NCBI GenBank assembly: GCA_000306725.1
Contig: CP003083.1
Coordinates: 2,468,042 to 2,532,041 of the forward strand
DNA length: 64,000 nucleotides
Reading direction: 5' to 3'
Source: Methanolobus psychrophilus R15
Lineage (GTDB): Archaea; Halobacteriota; Methanosarcinia; Methanosarcinales; Methanosarcinaceae
Shown here: in pieces, positions 17,434-26,176 of the stretch
Layout of the letters: each line of letters starts with the position of its first letter
Position numbering within the stretch: the stretch's first letter is position 1
Notes under the pieces: model-generated
What the model was told of the DNA's origin: nothing
The model's database searches: none
The model's input: the letters and a program-made list of their open reading frames with translations, nothing else
Program-made: the position numbers and the translations under genes

Positions 17434-18666
17434 TTATTCAGGCTCAATGACTAATTTTTCATTCTCTTCATTTTGTTCCATGTAGAACTTCTCTCCTACG
17501 TAGAAGCGAACATATTCCTCCCTGCCGCCCTTTACGATACGTATTCTGGAATGCATGATATCTGCAAGATTGAGGAAAAGCCCTTCAAATCTGGAAACAA
17601 TTTTTTCGTCATGTGCTGGTTTATTGAGGAGGCCTATAAGGGTGATCTCACTGGCGCTGAACCTTTCGACCATTTTTGATACGAACTCATAGATCTCCTT
17701 TTCTCCCTCACTGATTATAAGATGTGTAAGGGGCTCAAATATTATGGCGCAATCTTTGGGCAATTTGCTTGTGAGGTCGAAGAACTTATCAAGCTCTGTA
17801 ACCGGTAATTTAATTATTCCATTGTCTTCCGAGACCGTTTTTATAGTGGGTGAGATCTCGATGAACTTCATAGCACCGACATCCATGAGGTCGGCCAGCT
17901 TTTCCCTATAAAGATTTGTTCTTGGCTGGGTGGACACAAGTACTGTGTTCACAGTCTCTCCATACAACCTGAGGCATATTTCGATAACTGCATCCTCATA
18001 TCTCATATGAGGGGCATATTCAAGCAAAGTGGACCGTTTGAACAGATTTGCAGTCTGTTCGAACTCTGCAAAAACACCTGCCCTGTCATTCATGGGGCAT
18101 TTATCGATCTCTTTTTCATACCTGATGCATGTGTCGAGTACATCACAGTCCATGCATGATGTCATGCCTTTGTCAACAACGCACTCATATATCAGGCATT
18201 TTTCTTCTGCATGCTTGTTCTTAGAAATGCATCCCGGACACTTCTCACTCTCATACATCTCACAAAGGGAACATTTCTTTGCACATGCGGATTTCACGAC
18301 CTGGTTCTTCTGGAAAACCATTCCTTCTAGAAGGAAATCCCCAAGTTTCTCCCGGGGAATAGTCCTGAAAGCAGTGAACATCATAAAGCCTGCTGCTGCA
18401 AATATGCTGGTATATACCGCACTCCAGAAACCCAGATAGATAAGAATGGTTTCAGAAACTGTAGGGTCGGGTATACTGACTGCCACAGAAGGGAATATGG
18501 ATGTGGTTATGAGGAATATAGCTGTGAGTGCAAGAAGCAGCCATGCGATGGACCCTTTCTTAGTCTCATAATATACCCTGACCCAGAAGTAAATAGCTGC
18601 TATCCCTGCTGAAAGTGAGATAGAGATGAATAGTATATATACCAATGTGATATCCGGGGTTAACAT
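17434..18666 (-). CDS. Membrane protein with Cys cluster and DUF835-like domain
   Basis: 410 residues in three parts. N-terminal: three hydrophobic helices (about 6-28, 40-62, 74-98). Middle (about 126-195): a dense cysteine region with CAKKCSLCEMYESEKCPGC, CLIYEC, CMDCDVLDTC and a final CPM, resembling DUF3795-type clusters and probably binding zinc or Fe-S. C-terminal (about 215-400): an alpha/beta domain with NTVLVSTQPRTN, DCAIIFEPLTHLI and ASEITLIGLLN, like the DUF835/RecA-like sensor domains of archaeal signalling proteins. Set between cheD and cheC, it is a reasonable candidate for a membrane receptor or scaffold of this chemosensory system; that role is inference. It lacks HAMP and methyl-accepting domains. 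Confidence 0.75.
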   Translation of the reverse strand: MLTPDITLVYILFISISLSAGIAAIYFWVRVYYETKKGSIAWLLLALTAIFLITTSIFPSVAVSIPDPTVSETILIYLGFWSAVYTSIFAAAGFMMFTAFRTIPREKLGDFLLEGMVFQKNQVVKSACAKKCSLCEMYESEKCPGCISKNKHAEEKCLIYECVVDKGMTSCMDCDVLDTCIRYEKEIDKCPMNDRAGVFAEFEQTANLFKRSTLLEYAPHMRYEDAVIEICLRLYGETVNTVLVSTQPRTNLYREKLADLMDVGAMKFIEISPTIKTVSEDNGIIKLPVTELDKFFDLTSKLPKDCAIIFEPLTHLIISEGEKEIYEFVSKMVERFSASEITLIGLLNKPAHDEKIVSRFEGLFLNLADIMHSRIRIVKGGREEYVRFYVGEKFYMEQNEENEKLVIEPE

Positions 18667-18720
18667 TTTGCCGCCACCTTAATTCCTCATCAGATGCTGA
18701 TATGTATTTATATTTAATTG

Positions 18721-19194
18721 TTAATATATTTTTTGCCCTTTTAGAGCACTTTTCACTATAAGCTCGCCATTATCTGTATCCAGGATTATCGTACGTCCAT
18801 AGTTCTCGCCTGTATCTTCTGCGATCAGCGGGATCCTTAGTTTCTTCAGGATTTCCTTGGTTGCAGTGACATTCCTCTCCCCAATATTGAGCTGGGTGTT
18901 TGAGCTGAAGGAAAACATTCTAGCTCCTCCTGCTATTTTTGCTTTGATGGCGTTCTTTGCGGCGCCTTCCTTTACCATACATTCTACAAGATAGGGTATA
19001 CCTGTATCAGCAAACTTTGCAAGATTATCCTTTGCTCTTGCATTTTCTACACTCGGAAGCATTATATGCACCATTCCGCCGACACAGCTGCTTTTATCGA
19101 ACATGGCAACACCTACGCACGACCCCAGTCCAAGGGTCGTTATTTTAGCAGGTTTTTTTGCTACCGCGCTGTCTGCCATTCCTACGATTATCAT
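18721..19194 (-). CDS. cheD: CheD receptor deamidase / CheC partner
   Basis: 157-residue CheD. The enzyme deamidates glutamines of chemoreceptors and binds CheC, raising its phosphatase activity. The expected catalytic residues are in place: T20 (ITTLGLGSC), C26 (GSCVGV) and H43 (GGMVHIMLPS). The IAGGARMFSF and IGERNVTATKEIL segments are also family-typical. It sits five bases after a cheC gene, matching the known functional pairing. The presence of CheD implies that classical receptors exist elsewhere in the genome. Confidence 0.95.
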   Translation of the reverse strand: MIIVGMADSAVAKKPAKITTLGLGSCVGVAMFDKSSCVGGMVHIMLPSVENARAKDNLAKFADTGIPYLVECMVKEGAAKNAIKAKIAGGARMFSFSSNTQLNIGERNVTATKEILKKLRIPLIAEDTGENYGRTIILDTDNGELIVKSALKGQKIY

Positions 19195-19199
19195 AATAT

Positions 19200-19811
19200 T
19201 CAGGTACGCATTTTGTTGATCCTGTCAAGGATGTTCCTCATGGAGGCTGCATCCAGCAGCATGTACATGTCACCGCTCAGGCTATGGTACTCATCTTCAG
19301 CTTCTATCTCAAACAGGGCGGTCAGCCCAATGATATGATCTACTTTTCCGTTCAGGTATTTTCCGCACTTCTTCAATAGGTCCTCAGGGATGCCTTCTGC
19401 CAGTACGGGCAATGAAGGTGTTACTGACATGTCAAGGAACTTTGAAAGAGCAGTACAGTAGGTGCCTGCCAGGATATTTGCCACTTCTATGACAACTGAA
19501 CTCCTCATGTAAGGGTCATTTTCGTATTCTGTGCGTGCAAGCATCATCTCTGATAGTACTTCTGAATGTCTTTTATTCAGCATGAGTATGAAACCGCCGT
19601 TCAGGTCACCTATTACCTTGACTATGGCTCCTGTCTTGCTATGTTCCTCATGATCTGAAATACTGTCAGGGTCAAGAGATGTGAGTTCAGAGGCGCTGAC
19701 CTTGATCGTTTTTCCAATGAGTTGAGAAAGGGCTGTTGTGGCGTTTCCCATACCAATGTTCCCTATCTCATTAAGCGCGTCATAATAGAACTGGTCAAGT
19801 ATAATTTTCAT
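19200..19811 (-). CDS. cheC: CheC-type CheY-P phosphatase (third cheC, both sites intact)
   Basis: 203 residues. It is the only one of the four cheC genes here in which both E-x-x-N active sites survive: E15-I-G-N18 in DALNEIGNIGMGNATTALS, and E109-V-A-N112 in EVANILAGTYCTALSKFLDM. It lies directly before cheD (five bases), so it is the most probable classical CheC that forms the CheC-CheD complex. Ribosome site AAGGAGG precedes the ATG by a short AT stretch. Confidence 0.92.
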   Translation of the reverse strand: MKIILDQFYYDALNEIGNIGMGNATTALSQLIGKTIKVSASELTSLDPDSISDHEEHSKTGAIVKVIGDLNGGFILMLNKRHSEVLSEMMLARTEYENDPYMRSSVVIEVANILAGTYCTALSKFLDMSVTPSLPVLAEGIPEDLLKKCGKYLNGKVDHIIGLTALFEIEAEDEYHSLSGDMYMLLDAASMRNILDRINKMRT

Positions 19812-19827
19812 ATTCTACCTCCTTCAG

Positions 19828-20442
19828 TTATACCATATCGTTAATTCTTGTAAGGATCCTGTCCATCGATTCAGGATCGAACAACGTGAGCAGGATACCT
19901 TCCATCCTGTTTCCTTCCATTGTGAAGAATGTATCAAAGAGAAATGTGTACTCCACGTTCCTACTCATTTCAATGAGTATCTGGTCCATGATGGCGCCAA
20001 GCATGTCATAGGTCTGCATTGGAGGCGAGATCCTGAAGTTCAGTCCCAGGAATTCAGAGAGTGAGCTTACGTAGGAACCTGCCAGGATATGTCCCACTTC
20101 CTCTATGAGGGATTGGTTCATGGAGCTCAGGATATCCGGAGCTTCTTCTCCGGTAATCGTGGTGCATATCGTTTCGGCGGTGTCCCTGGATAGCAACATC
20201 ATGATGTAGCCGTTAATGTCTCCGTCCAAATGCATAATTACTCCTGAGACCACCGTATCAGCGCCGCCGGCACTCTCAGGTACGTCCTCTATCTTCTCTA
20301 TCTTCAGTTCAGGAACTTCTATGCTGATCTGCTTGCCTATCATCTTTGAAAGAGAGGTCACAGCATTGCCCACGCCTATATTGACTATTTCCTTCAAAGC
20401 ACTGGCCTGCAGCTCAGTCAGTTCATCCATCCTGCCTATCAT
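19828..20442 (-). CDS. cheC: CheC-type CheY-P phosphatase (second cheC)
   Basis: 204-residue CheC-family protein. First site intact: E18-I-V-N21 in ALKEIVNIGVGNAVTSLS. Second site changed: E115-V-G-H118 in EEVGHILAGSYVSSLSEFL, with histidine in place of asparagine. It may act as a one-site phosphatase or a binding partner. It is 16 bases upstream of the next cheC and 51 bases downstream of cheR. A second Met (residue 5) is a possible start. Confidence 0.88.
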   Translation of the reverse strand: MIGRMDELTELQASALKEIVNIGVGNAVTSLSKMIGKQISIEVPELKIEKIEDVPESAGGADTVVSGVIMHLDGDINGYIMMLLSRDTAETICTTITGEEAPDILSSMNQSLIEEVGHILAGSYVSSLSEFLGLNFRISPPMQTYDMLGAIMDQILIEMSRNVEYTFLFDTFFTMEGNRMEGILLTLFDPESMDRILTRINDMV

Positions 20443-20493
20443 GTTTTTTCCTCAGTATCCGTTTTTGATTTGCCTGGTTCTGTCGGGCCGCGG

Positions 20494-21330
20494 TCATTTA
20501 CAGTATATTCTTTCTTTTGCGTTGAACGGCTTGAAGCGGTCTTTGGAGGGTCCAAGGAGTGTTTCCGTTTTTCCCATGACAAAGAACCCATTCTCATTCA
20601 GTCCATCGTAAAAGTCCATGTACAGTTTTTCCTGCAGTTCTTTTTCAAAATAAATAGTGACATTCCTGCAGAATATAATGTCAAATCCCTTGATCTTTGG
20701 GCCTGATATCATGTCATGGGACTTGAAGTGCGTCATCTTTTTCAGGCTGTCTATTACATGGTACTGGTTTCCCTGCTGTACAAAATACTTTTTCAGGAAA
20801 GCGGGTCCCACATCTTTCATTTCAATGTCGCTGTAGATTCCTTGCTGGGCCTGCTGAAGGCTCGCCTTGTCTATGTCGGTGCCTGTTATCGATATATTGT
20901 ATCTTTTGATATTAGCTCCCAGAATATGGTCCAGAAGCATTGCAATGGAGTATGCTTCCACTCCTATGGAGCAACCGGCACTCCATATCTTTATGGATTT
21001 GAGAGGACTGCTGCCTTTAGACTTGATCACGGCAGGGAGTACTTCTTTTTCCACGATGTCATATACCTCTGTGTTGCGGAAAAAGTTTGTGACATTGACA
21101 GTCAGCGTATCCATGAGTATAACACGCTCACCATCATTCTCTTTCAGGAGCTTTACATAATCCCCATAATTCTTCGAGCCAGAAGCTCTCAGTCTCACAT
21201 CGATTCTCCTTTTAAAATGGGAATCCTTATAGTACTCACAGTTAAACCCGAGTTTGTCTTTGATCACGTTCTTGAGCATTGCAAAATCTGCATCTTCTTT
21301 CGTAACAATTTTCTCAGCAGTCTTAAGCAT
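20494..21330 (-). CDS. cheR: CheR chemoreceptor methyltransferase
   Basis: 278-residue SAM-dependent methyltransferase that methylates glutamates of chemoreceptors for adaptation. The N-terminal helical domain contains the basic face FKRRIDVRLRASGSKNYGDY; the SAM-binding domain shows NVTNFFRNTEVYD, IWSAGCSIGVEAYSIAMLL and a late FDIIFCRNVTIYFEKELQ. Length and motif order are standard. The ATG follows the stop of the FtsA-like gene with no spacer, so translation is probably coupled. Confidence 0.95.
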   Translation of the reverse strand: MLKTAEKIVTKEDADFAMLKNVIKDKLGFNCEYYKDSHFKRRIDVRLRASGSKNYGDYVKLLKENDGERVILMDTLTVNVTNFFRNTEVYDIVEKEVLPAVIKSKGSSPLKSIKIWSAGCSIGVEAYSIAMLLDHILGANIKRYNISITGTDIDKASLQQAQQGIYSDIEMKDVGPAFLKKYFVQQGNQYHVIDSLKKMTHFKSHDMISGPKIKGFDIIFCRNVTIYFEKELQEKLYMDFYDGLNENGFFVMGKTETLLGPSKDRFKPFNAKERIYCK

Positions 21331-23448
21331 TTAAACCTCCTGGAATTCTATGCTAACTTTGTTTCCGTCTCTCAATGGTGTTGTAAAACGGGCGGGGGTA
21401 CCGTTAACAAAGAGCTTGATGCTTTTTCCTACAAGCTCTTCTCTGTTTATGTCCATGAACTCAAAAAGATCTGAAAGGATAGGGTTCTCATAAGCCCCTT
21501 CTTTTACTGTGATATCATCGCCGTCAAACACTCTTTCAGAAAGTTCTGCCTTCTTTCCATTAACAATTATAGAACTATCGTGACCGTTGAATGTCACTTT
21601 TTCACCATTGAGTATCACACTGGTACTTTTCCGGTTCTCAGGCACCTCAACAATATCATCAACGGTCCAGACGGCCTCACATTTTTCTATCTGCACCTTA
21701 TCCCCGTTCTTGATGATCATGCTGGGAAGATCAACAGGGTCTACCACATTCCCGTTCAGCATGACTGATAATTTTATTCTGTCAAGGAGCTTCGGCTTCC
21801 TGTTCACCGTGACCTGCATCTTGTCAGTGACATCGGCACATGCCACCTGAATCACTTCTTTCAGTGTGAAGGGTTCGATAATGACTTCTGACCTGTCGGG
21901 AACATTATCCTCAGGTGAAACTATTTTTCTATTTACAATAACCGGGGTCATCAGTCTGGTTACTATATCATTGACAGTAATATCTGTAAAAGCGTTCATC
22001 CCCATTTTGGATATAAGCTCCCTGACCGTTATGCTTGCATCCCTGCCATCAGAAGGCGGTTCAAACTCTATTCTGGAACCTTTGTGAACCGGGTCCCCTA
22101 GGTTTGCTCTTTTTCCATCCAGCAGGACGCTGGCATGCTTCCCGGCATCGCCTTCAATAGTTATGAACTGAGAGTTCACTTTGAGTGTAAGGGCAAGTCC
22201 GGGGCGCGGATAAAGTCGTTTTATGTGTGTGGCCACAAGAGCGTCCATCACCGACAGGCCATTAAGTGCCATTAGATGAACGGTTGTGTTATTGACTGTC
22301 AGGTCTGTGAATTCGATGCCCGTCTTGCGGATAGCTGTCAGAGCTATGCCAAGAGGTGTTATCATATCGGCGCCAGTGACTTTGCCAGTAGTGTCCCTTA
22401 ATGTATCTATCATCGCAGGAAGGCGTGCTCCTATTCGCTGCACAGGAACTCCCAGGTGCACTGAAAGCCGTTCTTTGAGCGTAACTGTCTGTGACCCTCC
22501 TCCGACAAGGACGACTGCACGTGGGAACTTTCCATTTATTGCGAGTATCTCGTTTGCTATGTGCAGGGCAAGTTTGTCCACCTCATCGCCAATAACAGAG
22601 ATCACCTCTGCAGCCTGTATCCTGGTGACATTGCCAAAAAAGTCCTTTATCTCTATAATATCACATGCGCAGATCGTTTGCTTTATCTCTTCGCCCTTTT
22701 TAAAATCGACCAGGTAATGGTCACAAATGAAATCCGTTATCTCGTCCCCTGCTTCTGCAACCATGCCATAGCCTATGACCGTTCCGTCATTGGTTACAGC
22801 GATATCTGATGTGCCCGCCCCTATATCCACAAGTGCTATGTTCAGTTTGCGCATATCCAGAGGGATGGCAACACTCAGTGCAGCTATGGGTTCCAGAGTG
22901 ATGCTTGAAACTTCCATGTCGCATCTGGCAAGCACAGCAAACATGCTATTAATGACAGGCTCCGGCAGAAATGTTGCAAGGACCTCTATTGAAATTGAGC
23001 TTCCACAGTGTCCTGTTATGTTCGAGATCCTCTGTCCGTCAAGCTCATACCCGATAACTGAATAACCTACACAGTTAAACCGTTCGCCAGCGTCAATTTC
23101 AGTGCTGGCTCTTGCCACGGCTTCAAACTCGATCTCTGATACATCATTCTCAGTGATCTCCCTGTAAGGCAGGTCAATAGACAGTTTTGCTTTAGATGTT
23201 CTAAGGGCCCTGCCGGCAACTGCCACACAGGCCCGTGTGAGTTTATACCCGATCTCTTTTTCAAGCTCGGCTTTTACTTTCTTTACGACCTCTGCAACCT
23301 TTTCCACATCGTGGATCTGTCCGTCATGCATACTGCGCTCTTCATGTTCACATATGCATGCGGCTTTTACTTCCAGAGGCTCTCCTTCAACAATGAGCCC
23401 CACAACAGTCCTGGTACCTATATCCAGGGCAAAGTGGGAATTGTTCAT
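21331..23448 (-). CDS. FtsA/PilM-like actin-fold ATPase with repeat tail
   Basis: 705-residue protein. Residues 1-375 have the FtsA layout: phosphate-1 motif F6-ALDIGTRTVVGLI, an inserted SHS2-like subdomain (about 70-195, VGYSVIGYELDG), phosphate-2 motif LVDIGAGTSDIAV (206-218) and adenosine motif AVVLVGGGSQTVTLKERL (311-328). Residues 380-705 are an extension holding about five copies of a strand-NG-turn-L-GD-strand unit (about 439-463, 502-525, 561-588, 626-650, 677-703), like beta-grasp/ThiS folds. There is no C-terminal amphipathic membrane anchor as in bacterial FtsA. It is one base from cheC and directly abuts cheR, so it is a real member of the che operon. FtsA is rare in archaea; a cytoskeletal or polar-scaffold role is inferred. 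Long FtsA relatives of this kind are known from clostridia-like bacteria, so transfer is possible. Confidence 0.85.
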   Translation of the reverse strand: MNNSHFALDIGTRTVVGLIVEGEPLEVKAACICEHEERSMHDGQIHDVEKVAEVVKKVKAELEKEIGYKLTRACVAVAGRALRTSKAKLSIDLPYREITENDVSEIEFEAVARASTEIDAGERFNCVGYSVIGYELDGQRISNITGHCGSSISIEVLATFLPEPVINSMFAVLARCDMEVSSITLEPIAALSVAIPLDMRKLNIALVDIGAGTSDIAVTNDGTVIGYGMVAEAGDEITDFICDHYLVDFKKGEEIKQTICACDIIEIKDFFGNVTRIQAAEVISVIGDEVDKLALHIANEILAINGKFPRAVVLVGGGSQTVTLKERLSVHLGVPVQRIGARLPAMIDTLRDTTGKVTGADMITPLGIALTAIRKTGIEFTDLTVNNTTVHLMALNGLSVMDALVATHIKRLYPRPGLALTLKVNSQFITIEGDAGKHASVLLDGKRANLGDPVHKGSRIEFEPPSDGRDASITVRELISKMGMNAFTDITVNDIVTRLMTPVIVNRKIVSPEDNVPDRSEVIIEPFTLKEVIQVACADVTDKMQVTVNRKPKLLDRIKLSVMLNGNVVDPVDLPSMIIKNGDKVQIEKCEAVWTVDDIVEVPENRKSTSVILNGEKVTFNGHDSSIIVNGKKAELSERVFDGDDITVKEGAYENPILSDLFEFMDINREELVGKSIKLFVNGTPARFTTPLRDGNKVSIEFQEV

Positions 23449-23449
23449 C

Positions 23450-24064
23450 TCATCCCATCATCTTTTTCATGATTGCAGCCATTATAACGTCGCTTGCCTC
23501 AGGTTCGAACAGCATGTTGAACTCGTTCCTTGAGTTTGTGGACGGTATATAGCATTCTCCTTTAACGACTATGAACTCGTCAGCAAGCTGTCCAATCTCC
23601 TTCTTGATGAAATCAGTCACTCCTTCCATATTCACATCCATGCGGGGGTCTCCGATGGCAAGGTTGATCCCGAGGAACTCATTGACCACACGCATGTATG
23701 AGCTACAGAGCCGTACTCCCATTTCACGAAGTTTGCGAATTTCCATCTCTTCTATCTTTGTGGTCGTCCCTATAGATTTCTTTAAAAGGAGGTCGGAGAA
23801 TGAAAGTGCTGAGAACTTTGGTAAAAGGATCAGAGTTCCACCGGTCACATCTCCTGAAATACTGAGGTGAATACCTACAACGCTCTTCTGCTTTCCATTG
23901 GAGGCCCTGGAGATGATCTCATCCAGTGATAGCATCTCTACAACAGGGATGTCTATCTTTACCTCTCTGCTGACCATTTTGGAGAGAGCGGTTGCCAGAT
24001 GACCCATTCCGATATTCCCTGCTTCCTGGAATGCTCCTTTTGTCATTTCGTCCATTTCAGTCAT
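23450..24064 (-). CDS. cheC: CheC-type protein (first cheC, one degenerate site)
   Basis: 204 residues. First site intact: E14-A-G-N17 in AFQEAGNIGMGHLATALSKM. The second helix has lost the motif (E114-M-G-V117, in LREMGVRLCSSYMRVV). It may have become partly structural, as in FliY or CheX relatives. The gene lies between cheA (17 bases) and the FtsA-like gene (one base), so it could be the adaptor linking the actin-like protein to CheY-P; this is inference from order. Confidence 0.85.
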   Translation of the reverse strand: MTEMDEMTKGAFQEAGNIGMGHLATALSKMVSREVKIDIPVVEMLSLDEIISRASNGKQKSVVGIHLSISGDVTGGTLILLPKFSALSFSDLLLKKSIGTTTKIEEMEIRKLREMGVRLCSSYMRVVNEFLGINLAIGDPRMDVNMEGVTDFIKKEIGQLADEFIVVKGECYIPSTNSRNEFNMLFEPEASDVIMAAIMKKMMG

Positions 24065-24081
24065 TTTATACCCTCATCATA

Positions 24082-26115
24082 TCATATCAAAGTTGCAATA
24101 TCAAGGATCAGTGCAACGCTTCCATCTCCAAGGATGGTAGCACCTGCAAATCCCCTTGTGTTCTTCAAAAGTTTATTGTCAAGAGTCTTGATGATTACTT
24201 CCTGCTGTCCCAGAAGCTGATCAACAACAAATCCAATATTGCTGCCCATTCTTTCCACAACGACCACTATAAGGTTCTCTTTCTTTTCAGCCTCTCCCGG
24301 GCAGTCAAGGACATCGCGCAGCCTCAGCAGCGGCAGTACCTCTCCACGCAGCAGGATGACCTCTTTTCCTTCAATTGTCTTGATATCCCTGGCCTTTATG
24401 CCCACGTCCCTCACAACATTTGCAAGAGGTATTGCATACGTTTCTCCTGCAATAGTCACCATCAGGGACTGGATGATCGCAACAGTCAGGGGCAGTTGCA
24501 GTTTGATGGAGCTTCCCTGGCCCGGCACCGAGCTGACCTTTACGGTGCCTCCAAGTGCTTCTATCTTAGTTTTGACCGCATCCATGCCGACTCCCCTGCC
24601 TGAGACATCGGTGATGGTCTTCGCACCGCTGAAGCCAGCCACGAATATAAGGTTAAGTGCATCCGTGTCAGAGAGCTTATCCACTTCTTCGCGGCTCATT
24701 ATTCCCTTTTTAACCGCAATGTCTCTCAAGTGCGCAGGATCCATGCCTTTTCCGTCATCCTGCACCTCTATGATTACACTGTTCCTCTGCCTTGAAGCGG
24801 AAAGACCGACAAAACCCGCGACAGGTTTGCCGAGTTTTATGCGTTCTTCAGTAGGTTCGATGCCATGGTCTACGGCATTGCGCAAAAGGTGGACAAGCGG
24901 GTCTCCTATCTCGTCAAGCACAGTTCTGTCAAGTTCTATCTCCTTCCCTTCGATGACAAGGTCCACTTGTTTACCTTCTGATTTTGCAAGATCCCTTATC
25001 ATTCGCGGGAATCTGCTGAACACCTGGTCGATAGGCACCATCCTGGCTTCCATGACCTCGTTCTGTATCTCGTTGGTCAGGCGGTCCAGGTTAGCAAGAG
25101 ATTCATCAAGACTTTTGGCATTGATATCGGAAGCAAGCTGGTTCAGTCTGATCTTGTTGATGATCAGTTCACCCACAAGATTCATGAGATTGTCAAGGCG
25201 CTCAATGTTGACCCTGACGCTCTGGATGCTTTTTACAGATTCTGATCTCTTGACACCTGAACTACATTGCTGTGGCTCGTTTGCGTCTTCTTTTGTCGTG
25301 GATTCGGTTTCGTCATTTTCACACGCATACAAAACTGAGATATCAATAGCCTTGATCTCCGATATCTTTTTAATTACTTCCGTAATTCTGGCATCATCCT
25401 CTTTTGTGGCAAAGACGACAGAAAACTCAAAGCCGAACTTCTCATCCTCCAGATCTGCTTCGGATGGCATGCACTTAATGATCTTTCCCATCTTTGACAG
25501 GTTTATGAGTACAAGCGTGGACCTTGCTGACTTCAGTACACAGGATGGATCAAGCATGACTTTTAATTCAAGTATCCTGTTCCCTTCATGAAGTGCAGTC
25601 TCAATGTTTGCATTTTCAGATTCAGACAACTGAATGTGCATTTCTGTTTCATGAGCAGGCTTTAATTTTTCCTGAGTATGTATTGAGACTGTTCCTGCAA
25701 GGTCGTTTGCAATGTTGCCTGTGGTTCCAACAGCACAAAGAGCACCTTCCATGGCTTGCGTAAGGGAGGCCTGCAGATGGGATATGTTAACCTCACCCCC
25801 GGTGTCCACGCTCTCGACAAGGGCTTCAAGTGTATCCAGGCACTCAAAAAGTATATCGATAAGGGAGTCACTGACAGCCACCTGGCATTTGCGTAGCATG
25901 TCCATCAGATTTTCCATCTCATGGGTCAGTTCCGCGATGGTGCTGAATCCCATGGTAGCTGACATTCCTTTGAGGGTATGTGCAGAGCGGAACATCGTGT
26001 TGATATATTCGATCTCCATGGGGTTCTGTTCAAGCCCGAGCAGAGACTCATTCAACTGTTGGAGATGTTCTTCAGACTCTGCTTTGAAAATATCTTTATA
26101 TTCTGACATATCCAT
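24082..26115 (-). CDS. cheA: CheA sensor histidine kinase
   Basis: 677-residue CheA. Domains in order: P1/HPT with phospho-acceptor H46 in FRSAHTLKGMSATMGF; a P2-like CheY/CheB-binding region (about 180-270); P3 dimerisation (about 295-360, LDNLMNLVGELIINKIRL); P4 ATPase with HLLRNAVDHGIEP, DDGKGMDP and GRGVGMDAVKTKIEALGG; and P5, the CheW-like coupling domain to the end. It phosphorylates CheY and CheB in response to receptor state. No cheW gene is nearby, so the coupling protein must be encoded elsewhere. It is separated from cheB by 61 bases. Confidence 0.96.
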   Translation of the reverse strand: MDMSEYKDIFKAESEEHLQQLNESLLGLEQNPMEIEYINTMFRSAHTLKGMSATMGFSTIAELTHEMENLMDMLRKCQVAVSDSLIDILFECLDTLEALVESVDTGGEVNISHLQASLTQAMEGALCAVGTTGNIANDLAGTVSIHTQEKLKPAHETEMHIQLSESENANIETALHEGNRILELKVMLDPSCVLKSARSTLVLINLSKMGKIIKCMPSEADLEDEKFGFEFSVVFATKEDDARITEVIKKISEIKAIDISVLYACENDETESTTKEDANEPQQCSSGVKRSESVKSIQSVRVNIERLDNLMNLVGELIINKIRLNQLASDINAKSLDESLANLDRLTNEIQNEVMEARMVPIDQVFSRFPRMIRDLAKSEGKQVDLVIEGKEIELDRTVLDEIGDPLVHLLRNAVDHGIEPTEERIKLGKPVAGFVGLSASRQRNSVIIEVQDDGKGMDPAHLRDIAVKKGIMSREEVDKLSDTDALNLIFVAGFSGAKTITDVSGRGVGMDAVKTKIEALGGTVKVSSVPGQGSSIKLQLPLTVAIIQSLMVTIAGETYAIPLANVVRDVGIKARDIKTIEGKEVILLRGEVLPLLRLRDVLDCPGEAEKKENLIVVVVERMGSNIGFVVDQLLGQQEVIIKTLDNKLLKNTRGFAGATILGDGSVALILDIATLI

Positions 26116-26176
26116 GTCTATTCACACCCCTCTCAATTTCATTGTAATCATGTAGGTCATCATTGTAATCCCCAGC

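Noticed and set aside
21331-23448. Naming the actin-like gene ftsA
   Set aside because: The fold fits FtsA or PilM, but the long repeat tail, lack of membrane anchor and che context make a division role unsupported, so no symbol was given.
24239-25591. Long plus-strand frame of 450 codons inside cheA
   Set aside because: It is antisense to the conserved CheA sequence, is Ser/Arg/Pro-rich as expected for a mirror frame, and has no ribosome site.
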